From assembly GCA_033851545.1 (NCBI GenBank), contig JAWWOO010000066.1, positions 1 through 64,000 of the forward strand: 64,000 bases of DNA, given 5' to 3'. Shown piece by piece: positions 24,533 through 32,372 of this stretch. Position 1 is the stretch's first letter; every line of letters begins with the position of its first letter. The position numbers and the translations under genes were made by a program. The notes beneath the pieces were generated by a model. That model searched no databases. It saw only the letters and a program-made list of their open reading frames with translations, and had not been told where the DNA came from. The stretch is from JAWWOL01 sp033851545. GTDB taxonomy: Bacteria; Actinomycetota; Actinomycetes; JAWWOL01.

Positions 24533-25842
24533 CAGAACTGCTCCGCTTCGGTGGAGCCGGCCAGCGCGAGGGTGCCGGAGTTCGGGTTCAGTGCTGTGGC
24601 GACCAGGTCGAAGTAGCCGGTGCCGACCTCGGCTTGGTGCTTCACTGCGGTGTAGCCCCGGTCGGCTGCGGCGAACTCGGCTTGCTGGAGCTGCACGTAG
24701 GCGGTCATGCCGGTTTCGGCGTAGCCCTTGGCGAGGTCGAACATGGAGTGGTTGAGGGCGTGGAAGCCGGCGAGGGTGATGAACTGGAACGCGTAGCCCA
24801 TCGCGGCGAGCTCGCGTTGGAAGCCGGCGATCTCGGCGTCGTCGAGGGCGGCGCTCCAGTTGAAGGACGGGGAGCAGTTGTAGGCCAGCTTCTTGCCGGG
24901 GAACTGCTGGTGGATCGCTTCGGCGAATTCGCGGGCGAACGCGAGGTCGGGTTTGCCGGTCTCGACCCAGATCAGGTCGCAGTAGGGTGCGTAGGCCAGT
25001 CCTCGGGCGATGGCCGCGGCCGGCCCTGGGGTGATCCGGTAGAAGCCCTCGGCGGTGCGTTCGCCGGTGACGAAGGGCGCGTCCCGCTCGTCGACGTCTG
25101 AGGTGATCAGGGTGGCGGCGAGGGCGTCGGTGCGGGCGATGATCAGGGTCGGGACGTCGCAGATGTCGGCTGCCAGGCGGGCGGCGTTGAGGGTGCGGAT
25201 GTGCGCCCCGGTGGGGATGAGCACCTTGCCGCCCATGTGCCCGCATTTCTTCTCACTCGCGAGCTGGTCCTCCCAGTGCACCCCGGCGGCGCCGGCGGCG
25301 ATCATCGCCTTCATCAGCTCGAAGGCGTTGAGCGGCCCGCCGAAACCGGCCTCGGCATCGGCAACGATCGGGGCGAGGAAGTTCGGGGACCTGCCCTGCG
25401 GGTCCTCGGACCAGGAGATCTGGTCGGCTCGCAGCAGGGCGTTGTTGATGCGCCGGACCACGGCCGGGACCGAGTTGGCCGGGTAGAGGGACTGGTCGGG
25501 GTAGGTCTGGCCCGACAGGTTCGCGTCAGCGGCCACCTGCCAACCGGACAGGTAGATCGCCTGCAGGCCGGCCTTGACCATCTGCACCGCCTGGTTGCCG
25601 GTCAGCGCGCCCAGCGCCTTGACGTAGTCCTGCGTGTGCAGCAGGTCCCAGAGCCGGTTCGCCCCGCGGCGGGCGAGGGTGTGCTCCTCGGTGACCCGCC
25701 CGCTCAGTGCGACCACGTCCTCGGCCGAGTAGGTGCGCTCGATACCGGCCCAGCGCTCCTCGACGGTCCAGCGTCGGCGCAGCGCTTCGGCGCGGGACAG
25801 GTCGGTGCCGGTACGGGGGACGGGGGCTGTCGTCACGGTCAT
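24532..25842 (-). CDS. aceA: isocitrate lyase
   Basis: This is a 436-residue isocitrate lyase of the bacterial length class. It splits isocitrate into succinate and glyoxylate. The catalytic cysteine is Cys200 in KKCGHMGGKVL; the segments PIVADAEAGFGG, HWEDQLASEKK, IARTDA and YNCSPSFNW are also diagnostic. The ATG has GGAG upstream; 53 additional open codons lie in the control region shared with the divergent regulator. It is the first gene of the aceA-aceB unit. Control by the adjacent RamB-like protein is likely, as RamB represses aceA in corynebacteria (known) and lies divergently here (seen). Confidence 0.95.
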   Translation of the reverse strand: MTVTTAPVPRTGTDLSRAEALRRRWTVEERWAGIERTYSAEDVVALSGRVTEEHTLARRGANRLWDLLHTQDYVKALGALTGNQAVQMVKAGLQAIYLSGWQVAADANLSGQTYPDQSLYPANSVPAVVRRINNALLRADQISWSEDPQGRSPNFLAPIVADAEAGFGGPLNAFELMKAMIAAGAAGVHWEDQLASEKKCGHMGGKVLIPTGAHIRTLNAARLAADICDVPTLIIARTDALAATLITSDVDERDAPFVTGERTAEGFYRITPGPAAAIARGLAYAPYCDLIWVETGKPDLAFAREFAEAIHQQFPGKKLAYNCSPSFNWSAALDDAEIAGFQRELAAMGYAFQFITLAGFHALNHSMFDLAKGYAETGMTAYVQLQQAEFAAADRGYTAVKHQAEVGTGYFDLVATALNPNSGTLALAGSTEAEQF

Positions 25843-25915
25843 GGCGGCTCTCCTGGCGGGTCGGGGTCGGTGGCGTGACTCCACCCTGGGAGAAGAAGCG
25901 CACGTCCGTGTAGCC

Positions 25916-25931
25916 AAATTGCTGGTAATTT
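25916..25931. promoter_or_regulatory. AAATT/AATTT inverted repeat in the aceA-ramB gap
   Basis: AAATT (25916-25920) and AATTT (25927-25931) form perfect arms around 6 bp, in the only AT-rich patch of the 116-bp divergent region. A CCGCGG palindrome follows at once. It is a candidate operator for the RamB-like protein, although it does not match the corynebacterial RamB motif as I remember it. Confidence 0.35.
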
Positions 25932-25958
25932 CCGCGGTTCTTTCGATATGGTGAGGAA

Positions 25959-27434
25959 ATGGCCGACAAGTTGGCAGCGACCTCCCCTGATGCGGGCACA
26001 ACGGTCCTCACCCTCGGCCGTCGCATCCGGCACTTCCGGACGGCAGCGGGCCTGACCCTTGACGCCCTGGCCGAGTCGACGGGGACCGCGGCGAGCCAGC
26101 TGTCCCTCATCGAGAACGGGCACCGCGAGCCGCGGCTGACCCTGTTGCAGTCGATCGCCGCGGCCCTCCAGGTCGAGCTGGCCGATCTGCTGGACACAGC
26201 ACCCCCGAGTCGCAGGGCGGCACTCGAGATCAGTCTCGAGGCGGCTCAACGAACTCCGCTCTACGCTGCCCTCAAGCTCCCTGCGGTCAGGGCGGCCAGG
26301 ACGCTGCCGGTCGAGGCGCTCGAGGCGCTGGTTGGTCTGCACGCGGAGCTGGCTCGTCGCTCGAGCGAGGCGAGCGCGACGCCCGAGGAAGCGAGGCGGG
26401 CGAACACCGCGCTGCGCCGCTGGATGCGCGAGCGGGACAACTACCTGCCCGAGATCGAGGGCGCGGCCGAGAAGCTGGTCGTCTCCGCCGGCTACGCCGG
26501 TGGACCGTTGACCCACCGCATGGTCGAGCGCATCGTCGAGCAGCTCGGCTTCACCCTGCACCACGCCGAGGACCTGCCCAGCTCTGCGCGCAGTGTCACC
26601 GACCTGGAGCACCGCAGGATCTACGTCCCGCCGCAGTCGATCCCGGGGGGACATGGCCTGCGATCGCTGGCCCTGCAGGCGGTGGCCCACCGGGTGCTTG
26701 GACACAAGCAGCCGGAGACGTACGCCGACTTCCTGCACCAGCGCATGGAGATCACCTACTTCGCGGCGTGTTGCCTGATGCCACAGACAGCGGCCGTGGA
26801 GTTCCTGCAGACGGCGAGGAAGGCCAAGGACCTGGCCGTCGAGGACTTCCGCGATGCGTTCGGCGTCAGCCATGAGAACGCCGCCCACCGGTTCACCAAC
26901 CTGGCCACTGCCCGCCTCGGCATCAAGGTCCACTACTCCCGCGTCGGCCGCGACGGCACCCTGTTCAAGGGCTACGAGAACGACGGGGTCAGGTTCGCCT
27001 CCGACGTGACCGGCGCGATCGAGGGGCAGACGGTGTGCCGGCACTGGACCTCGCGTACCGTGTTCGGGCACGCCGACCATGCAGGCGGCCACCAGCAGTA
27101 CACCGACACCCCGTCAGGGACGTTCTGGTGCAGCGCTCTCACCGGCACCGGTGGGGCAGTCGACTTCTCCGTGACGGTCGGCGTTCCCTACACCGCCTCG
27201 AAGTGGTTCCGCGGCCGCGAGACGCGAGCACGTTCGGTGTCGACCTGCCCGGACCCCGCGTGTTGCCGGCAGCCTTCTGCCGACCTCGCCCAGCGTTGGT
27301 CCCAGGCCTCGTGGCCAAGCGCCAAGCTGCACACCCACATCCTGGGCGCGCTGCCCGGCGGCACGTTTCCCGGCGTCGATGACGCCGAGGTCTACCAGTT
27401 CCTCGAGTCACACGCGCCGGGGCGCCCCCTCTGA
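25959..27434 (+). CDS. ramB: RamB/ScfR-type short-chain acyl metabolism regulator
   Basis: This is a 491-residue regulator. An N-terminal XRE-type helix-turn-helix (about 18-75) has TLGRRIRHFRTAAGLTLDAL and SQLSLIENGHREPRL. A central IrrE/peptidase-like domain (about 170-310) and a C-terminal DUF2083-like domain follow; the latter contains conserved Cys and His residues (CRHW, FWCSAL, CPDPACC). This is the architecture of RamB and PrpR. These sense acyl-CoA status and control the glyoxylate and methylcitrate cycles. It is divergent from aceA, so the first target is likely aceA-aceB; the prp operon 15 kb away is a possible second target. GAGGA precedes the ATG. Confidence 0.85.
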   Translation: MADKLAATSPDAGTTVLTLGRRIRHFRTAAGLTLDALAESTGTAASQLSLIENGHREPRLTLLQSIAAALQVELADLLDTAPPSRRAALEISLEAAQRTPLYAALKLPAVRAARTLPVEALEALVGLHAELARRSSEASATPEEARRANTALRRWMRERDNYLPEIEGAAEKLVVSAGYAGGPLTHRMVERIVEQLGFTLHHAEDLPSSARSVTDLEHRRIYVPPQSIPGGHGLRSLALQAVAHRVLGHKQPETYADFLHQRMEITYFAACCLMPQTAAVEFLQTARKAKDLAVEDFRDAFGVSHENAAHRFTNLATARLGIKVHYSRVGRDGTLFKGYENDGVRFASDVTGAIEGQTVCRHWTSRTVFGHADHAGGHQQYTDTPSGTFWCSALTGTGGAVDFSVTVGVPYTASKWFRGRETRARSVSTCPDPACCRQPSADLAQRWSQASWPSAKLHTHILGALPGGTFPGVDDAEVYQFLESHAPGRPL

Positions 27435-27569
27435 GCTCCTGTCGAGAACGTACGGCGCGGCCCCGGCGCGCCCAGCCGCGAGCGATGACCTTCGTCGACG
27501 ACGTTGACGCGGACATCCCGGGCGAACCGCTCGGGAAGTAGTCGCACCGCAATCAATCCGCCAGGAGGC

Positions 27570-27599
27570 TTGACAACCCGAGACACATCAGTGAAATAT
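27570..27599 (+). promoter_or_regulatory. possible promoter of the transporter operon
   Basis: A perfect -35 hexamer TTGACA (27570-27575) is followed after 18 bp by AAATAT, a weak -10 match. It ends about 25 bp upstream of the binding-protein ATG. No gene lies in the 190 bp between the RamB-like gene and this operon, apart from an unconvincing 18-codon frame at 27485. Confidence 0.3.
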
Positions 27600-27623
27600 C
27601 TGTGCAACATCACAGGAGGATTC

Positions 27624-28958
27624 ATGGTCCGGACGTCTCGCGGTGCTCGAGTAGCCGTCGGTACAGCGCTTCTCACTGCTGTCTTGGGTGCTTGTTCGTC
27701 CGCGTCCAGCGGCAACGGTGCCAGCGGTGGCACCTCGAGTGCGCCGGCGACCGGCGGGGCCACCACTGCCCCGGCGACCGGCGGGCCGACCAGTGCCCCG
27801 GCGACCGGCGGGCCGACCGCGACACACCCGGCCAGCGGACCGCCCATCAAGATCGGTATGTCGCTCCCCCTGACCGGCCCGGTCGCTGATGTCGCGAAGG
27901 GCGGATATCAGGGCTACCAGACCTGGGCTGCTGAGGTGAACGCCTCCGGAGGGCTGTTGGGACGCCCGGTGAAGCTCGTCGTTCACGACGACGGCTTCGA
28001 CCAGAACGCCGTCGTTGCCAACTACAACCGACTCATCAGCCAGGACAAGGTAGACCTGCTCCTGGGCACCTTCTCCTCGCTGCTGAACGGGCCGGCTTCC
28101 TCCATCGCTGAGCGGCACAAGATGCTGTACGTCGAGCCGTCAGGCGGAAACTCCGCGTTGTTCACCCGTGGCTACAAGTACCTGTTCTTCGCCCAGGCCG
28201 GGACGACCGAGAGCCTCCCCTCGCAGTTCGTGGGCTGGGTGACAGGACTTCCAGCAGCTCAGCGGCCAAAGACCGCCGGCTACATCACGCAGGACGATCC
28301 GAGTGCCAGCCCCGCGGTGGCCATCTTCCGCAAGAAGCTGGAGGCTCTCGGCATCCGCACGGTCTACAACCAGACGTATTCGCCCGACACGAAGTCGTTC
28401 GACGGTCTGGCCACTGCCGTCAAGCACGCAGCACCCGAGCTCCTGGTGCAGGGAGCGGTCGCCGAGGATGGCGCCGCCCTCGTCCGCTCACTGGAGAAGG
28501 TGTCCTACAGCCCCAAGATGCTGTTCCAGACGAACGCCCCGACCGACCCCGGCTTCCCCAAGGCCGTCGGCGCGCAGAACGCGCAAGGCATTTTCACGGC
28601 TGAGGGTTGGAGCGCCGCTGCGGAATATCCGGGCAACGCCGAGTTTGTGTCTGCGTACACCAAGAAGTGGGGGGCGGCTCCGACGGAGGACGCTGCCAAC
28701 TCCTACACCGCCGGCCAGGTGCTTGCGGCCGCGGTGAACGGCGTTGGCAAGATCAGTGATCAGACCGCGCTCGCGCAGTGGCTGCACAACAACACCGTGC
28801 CGGCCATCGTCGGCCCGCTGAAGTGGGATGCCACAGGTGTCCCGTTGGGCAGCCTGCTGCTGGCGCAGTGGCAGGGTGGCGCACTGAAGATTGTCGCGCC
28901 TGCCTCAGCGGCGACCACTACCGAGGTCGTCAACCCCAAGCCCGCCTGGACGCCTTGA
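27624..28958 (+). CDS. ABC transporter substrate-binding lipoprotein, branched-chain type
   Basis: This is a 444-residue type I periplasmic binding protein of the LivK-like family. The signal peptide ends in a lipobox (VLGAC, Cys near residue 23). A Gly/Ser/Thr-rich linker contains three 9-residue repeats. The binding fold then begins with IKIGMSLPLTGPVADVAKGG, with NASGGLLGRPVKLVVHDD. The ligand is unknown: this family carries amino acids, amides, urea and also aromatic acids. AGGAGG lies before the ATG; the frame open further upstream is not coding. It heads a compact operon in which almost every gene overlaps the next, so the ligand is probably the substrate of the downstream enzymes. Confidence 0.9.
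   Translation: MVRTSRGARVAVGTALLTAVLGACSSASSGNGASGGTSSAPATGGATTAPATGGPTSAPATGGPTATHPASGPPIKIGMSLPLTGPVADVAKGGYQGYQTWAAEVNASGGLLGRPVKLVVHDDGFDQNAVVANYNRLISQDKVDLLLGTFSSLLNGPASSIAERHKMLYVEPSGGNSALFTRGYKYLFFAQAGTTESLPSQFVGWVTGLPAAQRPKTAGYITQDDPSASPAVAIFRKKLEALGIRTVYNQTYSPDTKSFDGLATAVKHAAPELLVQGAVAEDGAALVRSLEKVSYSPKMLFQTNAPTDPGFPKAVGAQNAQGIFTAEGWSAAAEYPGNAEFVSAYTKKWGAAPTEDAANSYTAGQVLAAAVNGVGKISDQTALAQWLHNNTVPAIVGPLKWDATGVPLGSLLLAQWQGGALKIVAPASAATTTEVVNPKPAWTP
27738..27818 (+). repeat. three tandem 27-bp repeats in the lipoprotein linker
   Basis: Three in-frame copies encode SAPATGGAT, TAPATGGPT and SAPATGGPT. They form the flexible tether between the lipid anchor and the binding domain. Copy number could vary between strains. 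Confidence 0.85.
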
Positions 28959-29839
28959 TGGGTTTGCTGATCCAGACGTTGATCTTCGGCCTCCTGGTTG
29001 GCGGCGTCTACGCGCTGATGTCAAGCGGACTCACGTTGGTCTTCGGCGTCATGGGCATTGTGAACATGGCACAGGGGGCCTTCCTGATCCTGGCTGCCTA
29101 CCTGTCGTTCAGTCTCTGGTCGCGCACGGGGGTGGACCCCATTCTCGCGGCATTCATCGTTGCGCCGGTGATGGGCCTCATCGGCTGGCTCCTCTACAAA
29201 GGGGTGGTTGAGCGCGTTCAGCGGGTGGACCAGGGGTTGACGGTCGTCGCGACTTTCTCCCTCGCGATCATCGCCGAGGGGGTGACCGCGCTGATCTGGG
29301 GTCCGGACCCCCGTGCCGTGACGCCGTCGTACTTCAACCAAGCCTTTCACGTCGCCGGCATCGTCATCCCGAGGGCCCAGCTGTACGCCGCGCTGCTTTG
29401 TGCAGCCGTCATGGTGGCTCTTGGCTTCCTCCTGTCGGGGACCTGGCTTGGACGGGCCATCACGGCCAGCTCGGAGAATGAGGAAGGCGCCCGGCTGGTC
29501 GGGATCGAGCCGGGCCGCGTCGGAGCATGGATCTTCGCGTTGTCCGTCGCGACGACTGCGTTTGGTGGGGCCACCTTGAGCTTCCTGTACGAGTTCGTGC
29601 CGGACTCCCAGGACAGCTGGATCGGCCTGACGCTCAGCGTGGTCATCCTTGGTGGTCTCGGCAGCGTCCCGGGCGCTGTGCTCGGCGGCTTGCTGCTGGG
29701 GGTCGCCGAGGCCCTGACAACCGCGTATGTCTCTGTCCGTTGGACCACCTCGGTGCCCTACGTGATGATTCTTCTCGTCCTGTTCATCAGACCCCGTGGC
29801 ATCTTCTCTCCCGCACTTCGTGAGGACACGGGCACATGA
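28958..29839 (+). CDS. branched-chain-type ABC transporter permease, LivH-like
   Basis: This is a 293-residue polytopic inner-membrane permease with about eight hydrophobic helices. LivH signatures include LLVGGVYALMSSGLTLVFGV, MGIVNMAQGAFLILAAYLS and VVILGGLGSVPGAVLGGLLL. Its ATG overlaps the TGA of the binding protein by one base. It forms the membrane channel with the LivM half of the next gene. Confidence 0.92.
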   Translation: MGLLIQTLIFGLLVGGVYALMSSGLTLVFGVMGIVNMAQGAFLILAAYLSFSLWSRTGVDPILAAFIVAPVMGLIGWLLYKGVVERVQRVDQGLTVVATFSLAIIAEGVTALIWGPDPRAVTPSYFNQAFHVAGIVIPRAQLYAALLCAAVMVALGFLLSGTWLGRAITASSENEEGARLVGIEPGRVGAWIFALSVATTAFGGATLSFLYEFVPDSQDSWIGLTLSVVILGGLGSVPGAVLGGLLLGVAEALTTAYVSVRWTTSVPYVMILLVLFIRPRGIFSPALREDTGT

Positions 29840-31650
29840 GCATTCAACGCATCCGGCTGGGCGCTCTGGCCTTGGGCCTGCTCGCCTTGGTGCTGTTCCC
29901 TCTCGTCTCGACGAATCTCTACTTCCAAAACCTCCTCATCCTGACGTTCATGTTGGCTATCGGCGCCACCAGCTGGAACGTCATGGGTGGCTATGCCGGC
30001 TACCTGTCGCTCGGTAGCAGTGCGTTCATCGGACTTGGCGCCTACACGACGGGCATCCTCAACACCCAGTCGGGTCTGTCGCCCTTCGTTGGCTGCTTGG
30101 CCGGCGGGGTCGTGGCGGCAACCGTCGCGGCGCTGCTGAGCCTCGCCACGTCGAGAACCCGCGGCATGTATTTCGTCATCGTGACCTTCGCGACCCTGGA
30201 GCTGTTGGGCCTGGTCGCCAGGAACTGGTCCTCTCTCACGGGCGGAGCCGCCGGCCTGGCGCTGCCCCTGCCCACCTGGGATCTCAAGTACGAGAACTGG
30301 CCCTTCTACTACTCACTGTTGGTGCTGCTCGTCGCGACCGTGGCGACTTCGGCGCTCCTCCGGCGGAGCAAGCTCGGCGCCGGTCTCTTTGCCATCCAGG
30401 ACGACGAAGGCAAGGCTGCAGGGCTCGGCATCCGCACAGCTGTCTACAAGATGGTCGCCTTCGTCGCAGGCAGCGCTTTCCTCGGGGTCGCCGGAGGCAT
30501 CTACGGCTACTACGTGGACTACCTGGATCCGACTGCGATGTTCGACATCGTCACGAGCGTGCTCATGGTGCTGGCTGCGCTCCTGGGCGGGAGGGGAACG
30601 CTATGGGGACCCGTCCTGGGTGCTTTCCTCGTCGAGCCATTGGCAGAGTTCACCAACACCGGGCTGGGCGGGGCGGATGCCGGCGCGATCCGGCTCATCA
30701 CGTTCGGGTCGCTTCTGGGAGCGGTGGTGCTGTTCTTGCCGCGGGGCATACTGCCGAGTTTGCGTCAAAGGCGAGCAGAACGGGCGCGCGGCAGCAGGAG
30801 AGCCGCGTCAACGTTCGCCGGGCCAAGCGCTCTCGCCATTGCGGTCGATGTCGCACGTCCACGGGTAGCCGCACGTGGGCAGGGCGACCTGTTGCGGACA
30901 CACGAGTTGGCCCGGTCATTCGGTGGGATTCCGGCGGTGTCCGGCGTAGATCTCGCGCTTCGTCCGGGTGAGGTCACCGGCCTCATCGGCCCGAACGGTT
31001 CCGGAAAGACGACGTTGTTCAACCTCCTGGATGGCACCTTGTCACCGTCGGCCGGCCAGGTGTTCCTCGAAGGCCGGCGCCTCGACACCAAAGGCCGCGC
31101 GTTCAGAGCGCACTCCGGCATTGCGCGGACCTATCAGCTACCGCGGCTGTTTCCGTCCCTGACTGTGCTGGAAAACCTGGTGCTACCCGAGCGTTCGACG
31201 AGGCCGGGGCGCTGGCTTCGCCCGCGCGTACTCCCGTCGGAACGGGCCGCCGCCTCCGCCATGCTTGACCGTCTGGGGCTGTTCGCGTTTGCCGACGCCA
31301 GTCCGACCGAGCTCAGCTACGGCCAGCGCAAGCTGGTCGAGCTCGCGCAGGTGCTCGCCCTTGCGCCGGTCCTCGTCCTCCTGGACGAGCCTGCCGCGGG
31401 CATAAGTCCCGCGCTGACCCAACGACTGGTTGCCATGGTGACCGAGCTGAACGCCGCGGGGGTGTCGTTCCTCGTCGTGGAGCACGACCTTGCGTTCATC
31501 GGAGAGATCTGCGATCGCGTCTACGTCATGGCCGCCGGTGAGGTCATCTCGACCGGGACCGTTGACGAGGTGAGCCAGGACGCGCGCGTTGTGGACGCCT
31601 ATCTGGGCGACTTCGCGGCCTTGACCACCGCCTCGGAGGTTGACCAGTGA
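29836..31650 (+). CDS. fused LivM permease and LivG ATPase
   Basis: This is a 604-residue fusion. Residues about 1-315 are a LivM-type permease (MLAIGATSWNVMGGYAGYLS, then IQDDEGKAAGLGI and VLAALLGGRGTLWGP). After a linker of about 40 residues rich in Arg and Ala, residues about 355-600 are a LivG-type ABC ATPase. Walker A is GPNGSGKTT at 385-393, the signature is LSYGQRK, Walker B is VLVLLDEPAAGI, and the H loop is VVEHDLAF. In the classical systems these are separate proteins. The ATG overlaps the LivH stop by 4 bp, and LivF overlaps the end. Confidence 0.93.
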   Translation: MSIQRIRLGALALGLLALVLFPLVSTNLYFQNLLILTFMLAIGATSWNVMGGYAGYLSLGSSAFIGLGAYTTGILNTQSGLSPFVGCLAGGVVAATVAALLSLATSRTRGMYFVIVTFATLELLGLVARNWSSLTGGAAGLALPLPTWDLKYENWPFYYSLLVLLVATVATSALLRRSKLGAGLFAIQDDEGKAAGLGIRTAVYKMVAFVAGSAFLGVAGGIYGYYVDYLDPTAMFDIVTSVLMVLAALLGGRGTLWGPVLGAFLVEPLAEFTNTGLGGADAGAIRLITFGSLLGAVVLFLPRGILPSLRQRRAERARGSRRAASTFAGPSALAIAVDVARPRVAARGQGDLLRTHELARSFGGIPAVSGVDLALRPGEVTGLIGPNGSGKTTLFNLLDGTLSPSAGQVFLEGRRLDTKGRAFRAHSGIARTYQLPRLFPSLTVLENLVLPERSTRPGRWLRPRVLPSERAAASAMLDRLGLFAFADASPTELSYGQRKLVELAQVLALAPVLVLLDEPAAGISPALTQRLVAMVTELNAAGVSFLVVEHDLAFIGEICDRVYVMAAGEVISTGTVDEVSQDARVVDAYLGDFAALTTASEVDQ

Positions 31651-32372
31651 TCGAGATTCGTGGTGTCAGCGGCGGATACGGCGGATTCGATGTGCTGAAC
31701 GATGTCGACATCACCGTGCCCCGGGGCGCCATCACCTGCATCGTCGGGGCCAACGGGGCCGGCAAGTCAACGGTGCTCAAGACCGTCAGCGGGCTGCTCA
31801 GACCACGCGTTGGCTCGGTCATGGTCGATGGCCGCGAGTTGGCCGGCCTGAGTCCGAGCGCAGTTCTGAGGGCGGGCGTCGTCCAAGTCCCTCAACGCCA
31901 CGGGCTTTTCGGCCGGCTCTCTGTTCGGCAGAACGTGCTCATGGGCGGCTATCTCCTGAGGCGTGACCGAAAGCGTCTGAACGTACGCCTTGACGCGATC
32001 AGTGAGATGTTCCCGATCATCGCCGACCGGGGTGCCGAGCCGGCCGCCAGCCTCTCCGGAGGCCAGCGACGGCTCGTTGAGTTCGCCCGGGCGATGATGC
32101 TCGATCCCGTGGTGGTCCTGCTTGACGAACCAACCCTGGGCCTGGACCCCCGCAGCCTCGACCTCGTCCGGCAGCACACCGTTCGGATGAACGAGGCAGG
32201 CGTGACGATCCTCATGGTTGAGCAGAACGTTCGCTTCGGGCTCGGGCTCGCCTCGCACGGGATCGTGATGAGCTCGGGATCGGTGGCACTGACCGGAACC
32301 GCGAAGCACGTTCGGACACACCCAGACCTCATGCACCACTTCTTCGGGCTTGCGCCGGAAGGAGCCGCCTGA
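31647..32372 (+). CDS. branched-chain-type ABC transporter ATPase, LivF-like
   Basis: This is a 241-residue ABC ATPase. Walker A is GANGAGKST near residue 35, the signature is LSGGQRR, Walker B is VVVLLDEPTLGLD, and the H-loop position reads MVEQNVRF. The Gln in place of His (MVEQN) is usual for LivF proteins. It would pair with the LivG half of the upstream fusion to power uptake. It overlaps the upstream gene by 4 bp and the downstream dehydratase by one base. Confidence 0.93.
   Translation: MIEIRGVSGGYGGFDVLNDVDITVPRGAITCIVGANGAGKSTVLKTVSGLLRPRVGSVMVDGRELAGLSPSAVLRAGVVQVPQRHGLFGRLSVRQNVLMGGYLLRRDRKRLNVRLDAISEMFPIIADRGAEPAASLSGGQRRLVEFARAMMLDPVVVLLDEPTLGLDPRSLDLVRQHTVRMNEAGVTILMVEQNVRFGLGLASHGIVMSSGSVALTGTAKHVRTHPDLMHHFFGLAPEGAA

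Noticed and set aside
24533..25246. long N-terminal extension of malate synthase
   Set aside because: The extra frame lies over aceA in another phase. The malate synthase fold begins at the ATG overlapping the aceA stop.
27485..27541. 18-codon frame (MTFVDDVDADIPGEPLGK) before the transporter operon
   Set aside because: No ribosome site and no coupling to a neighbour; likely chance.
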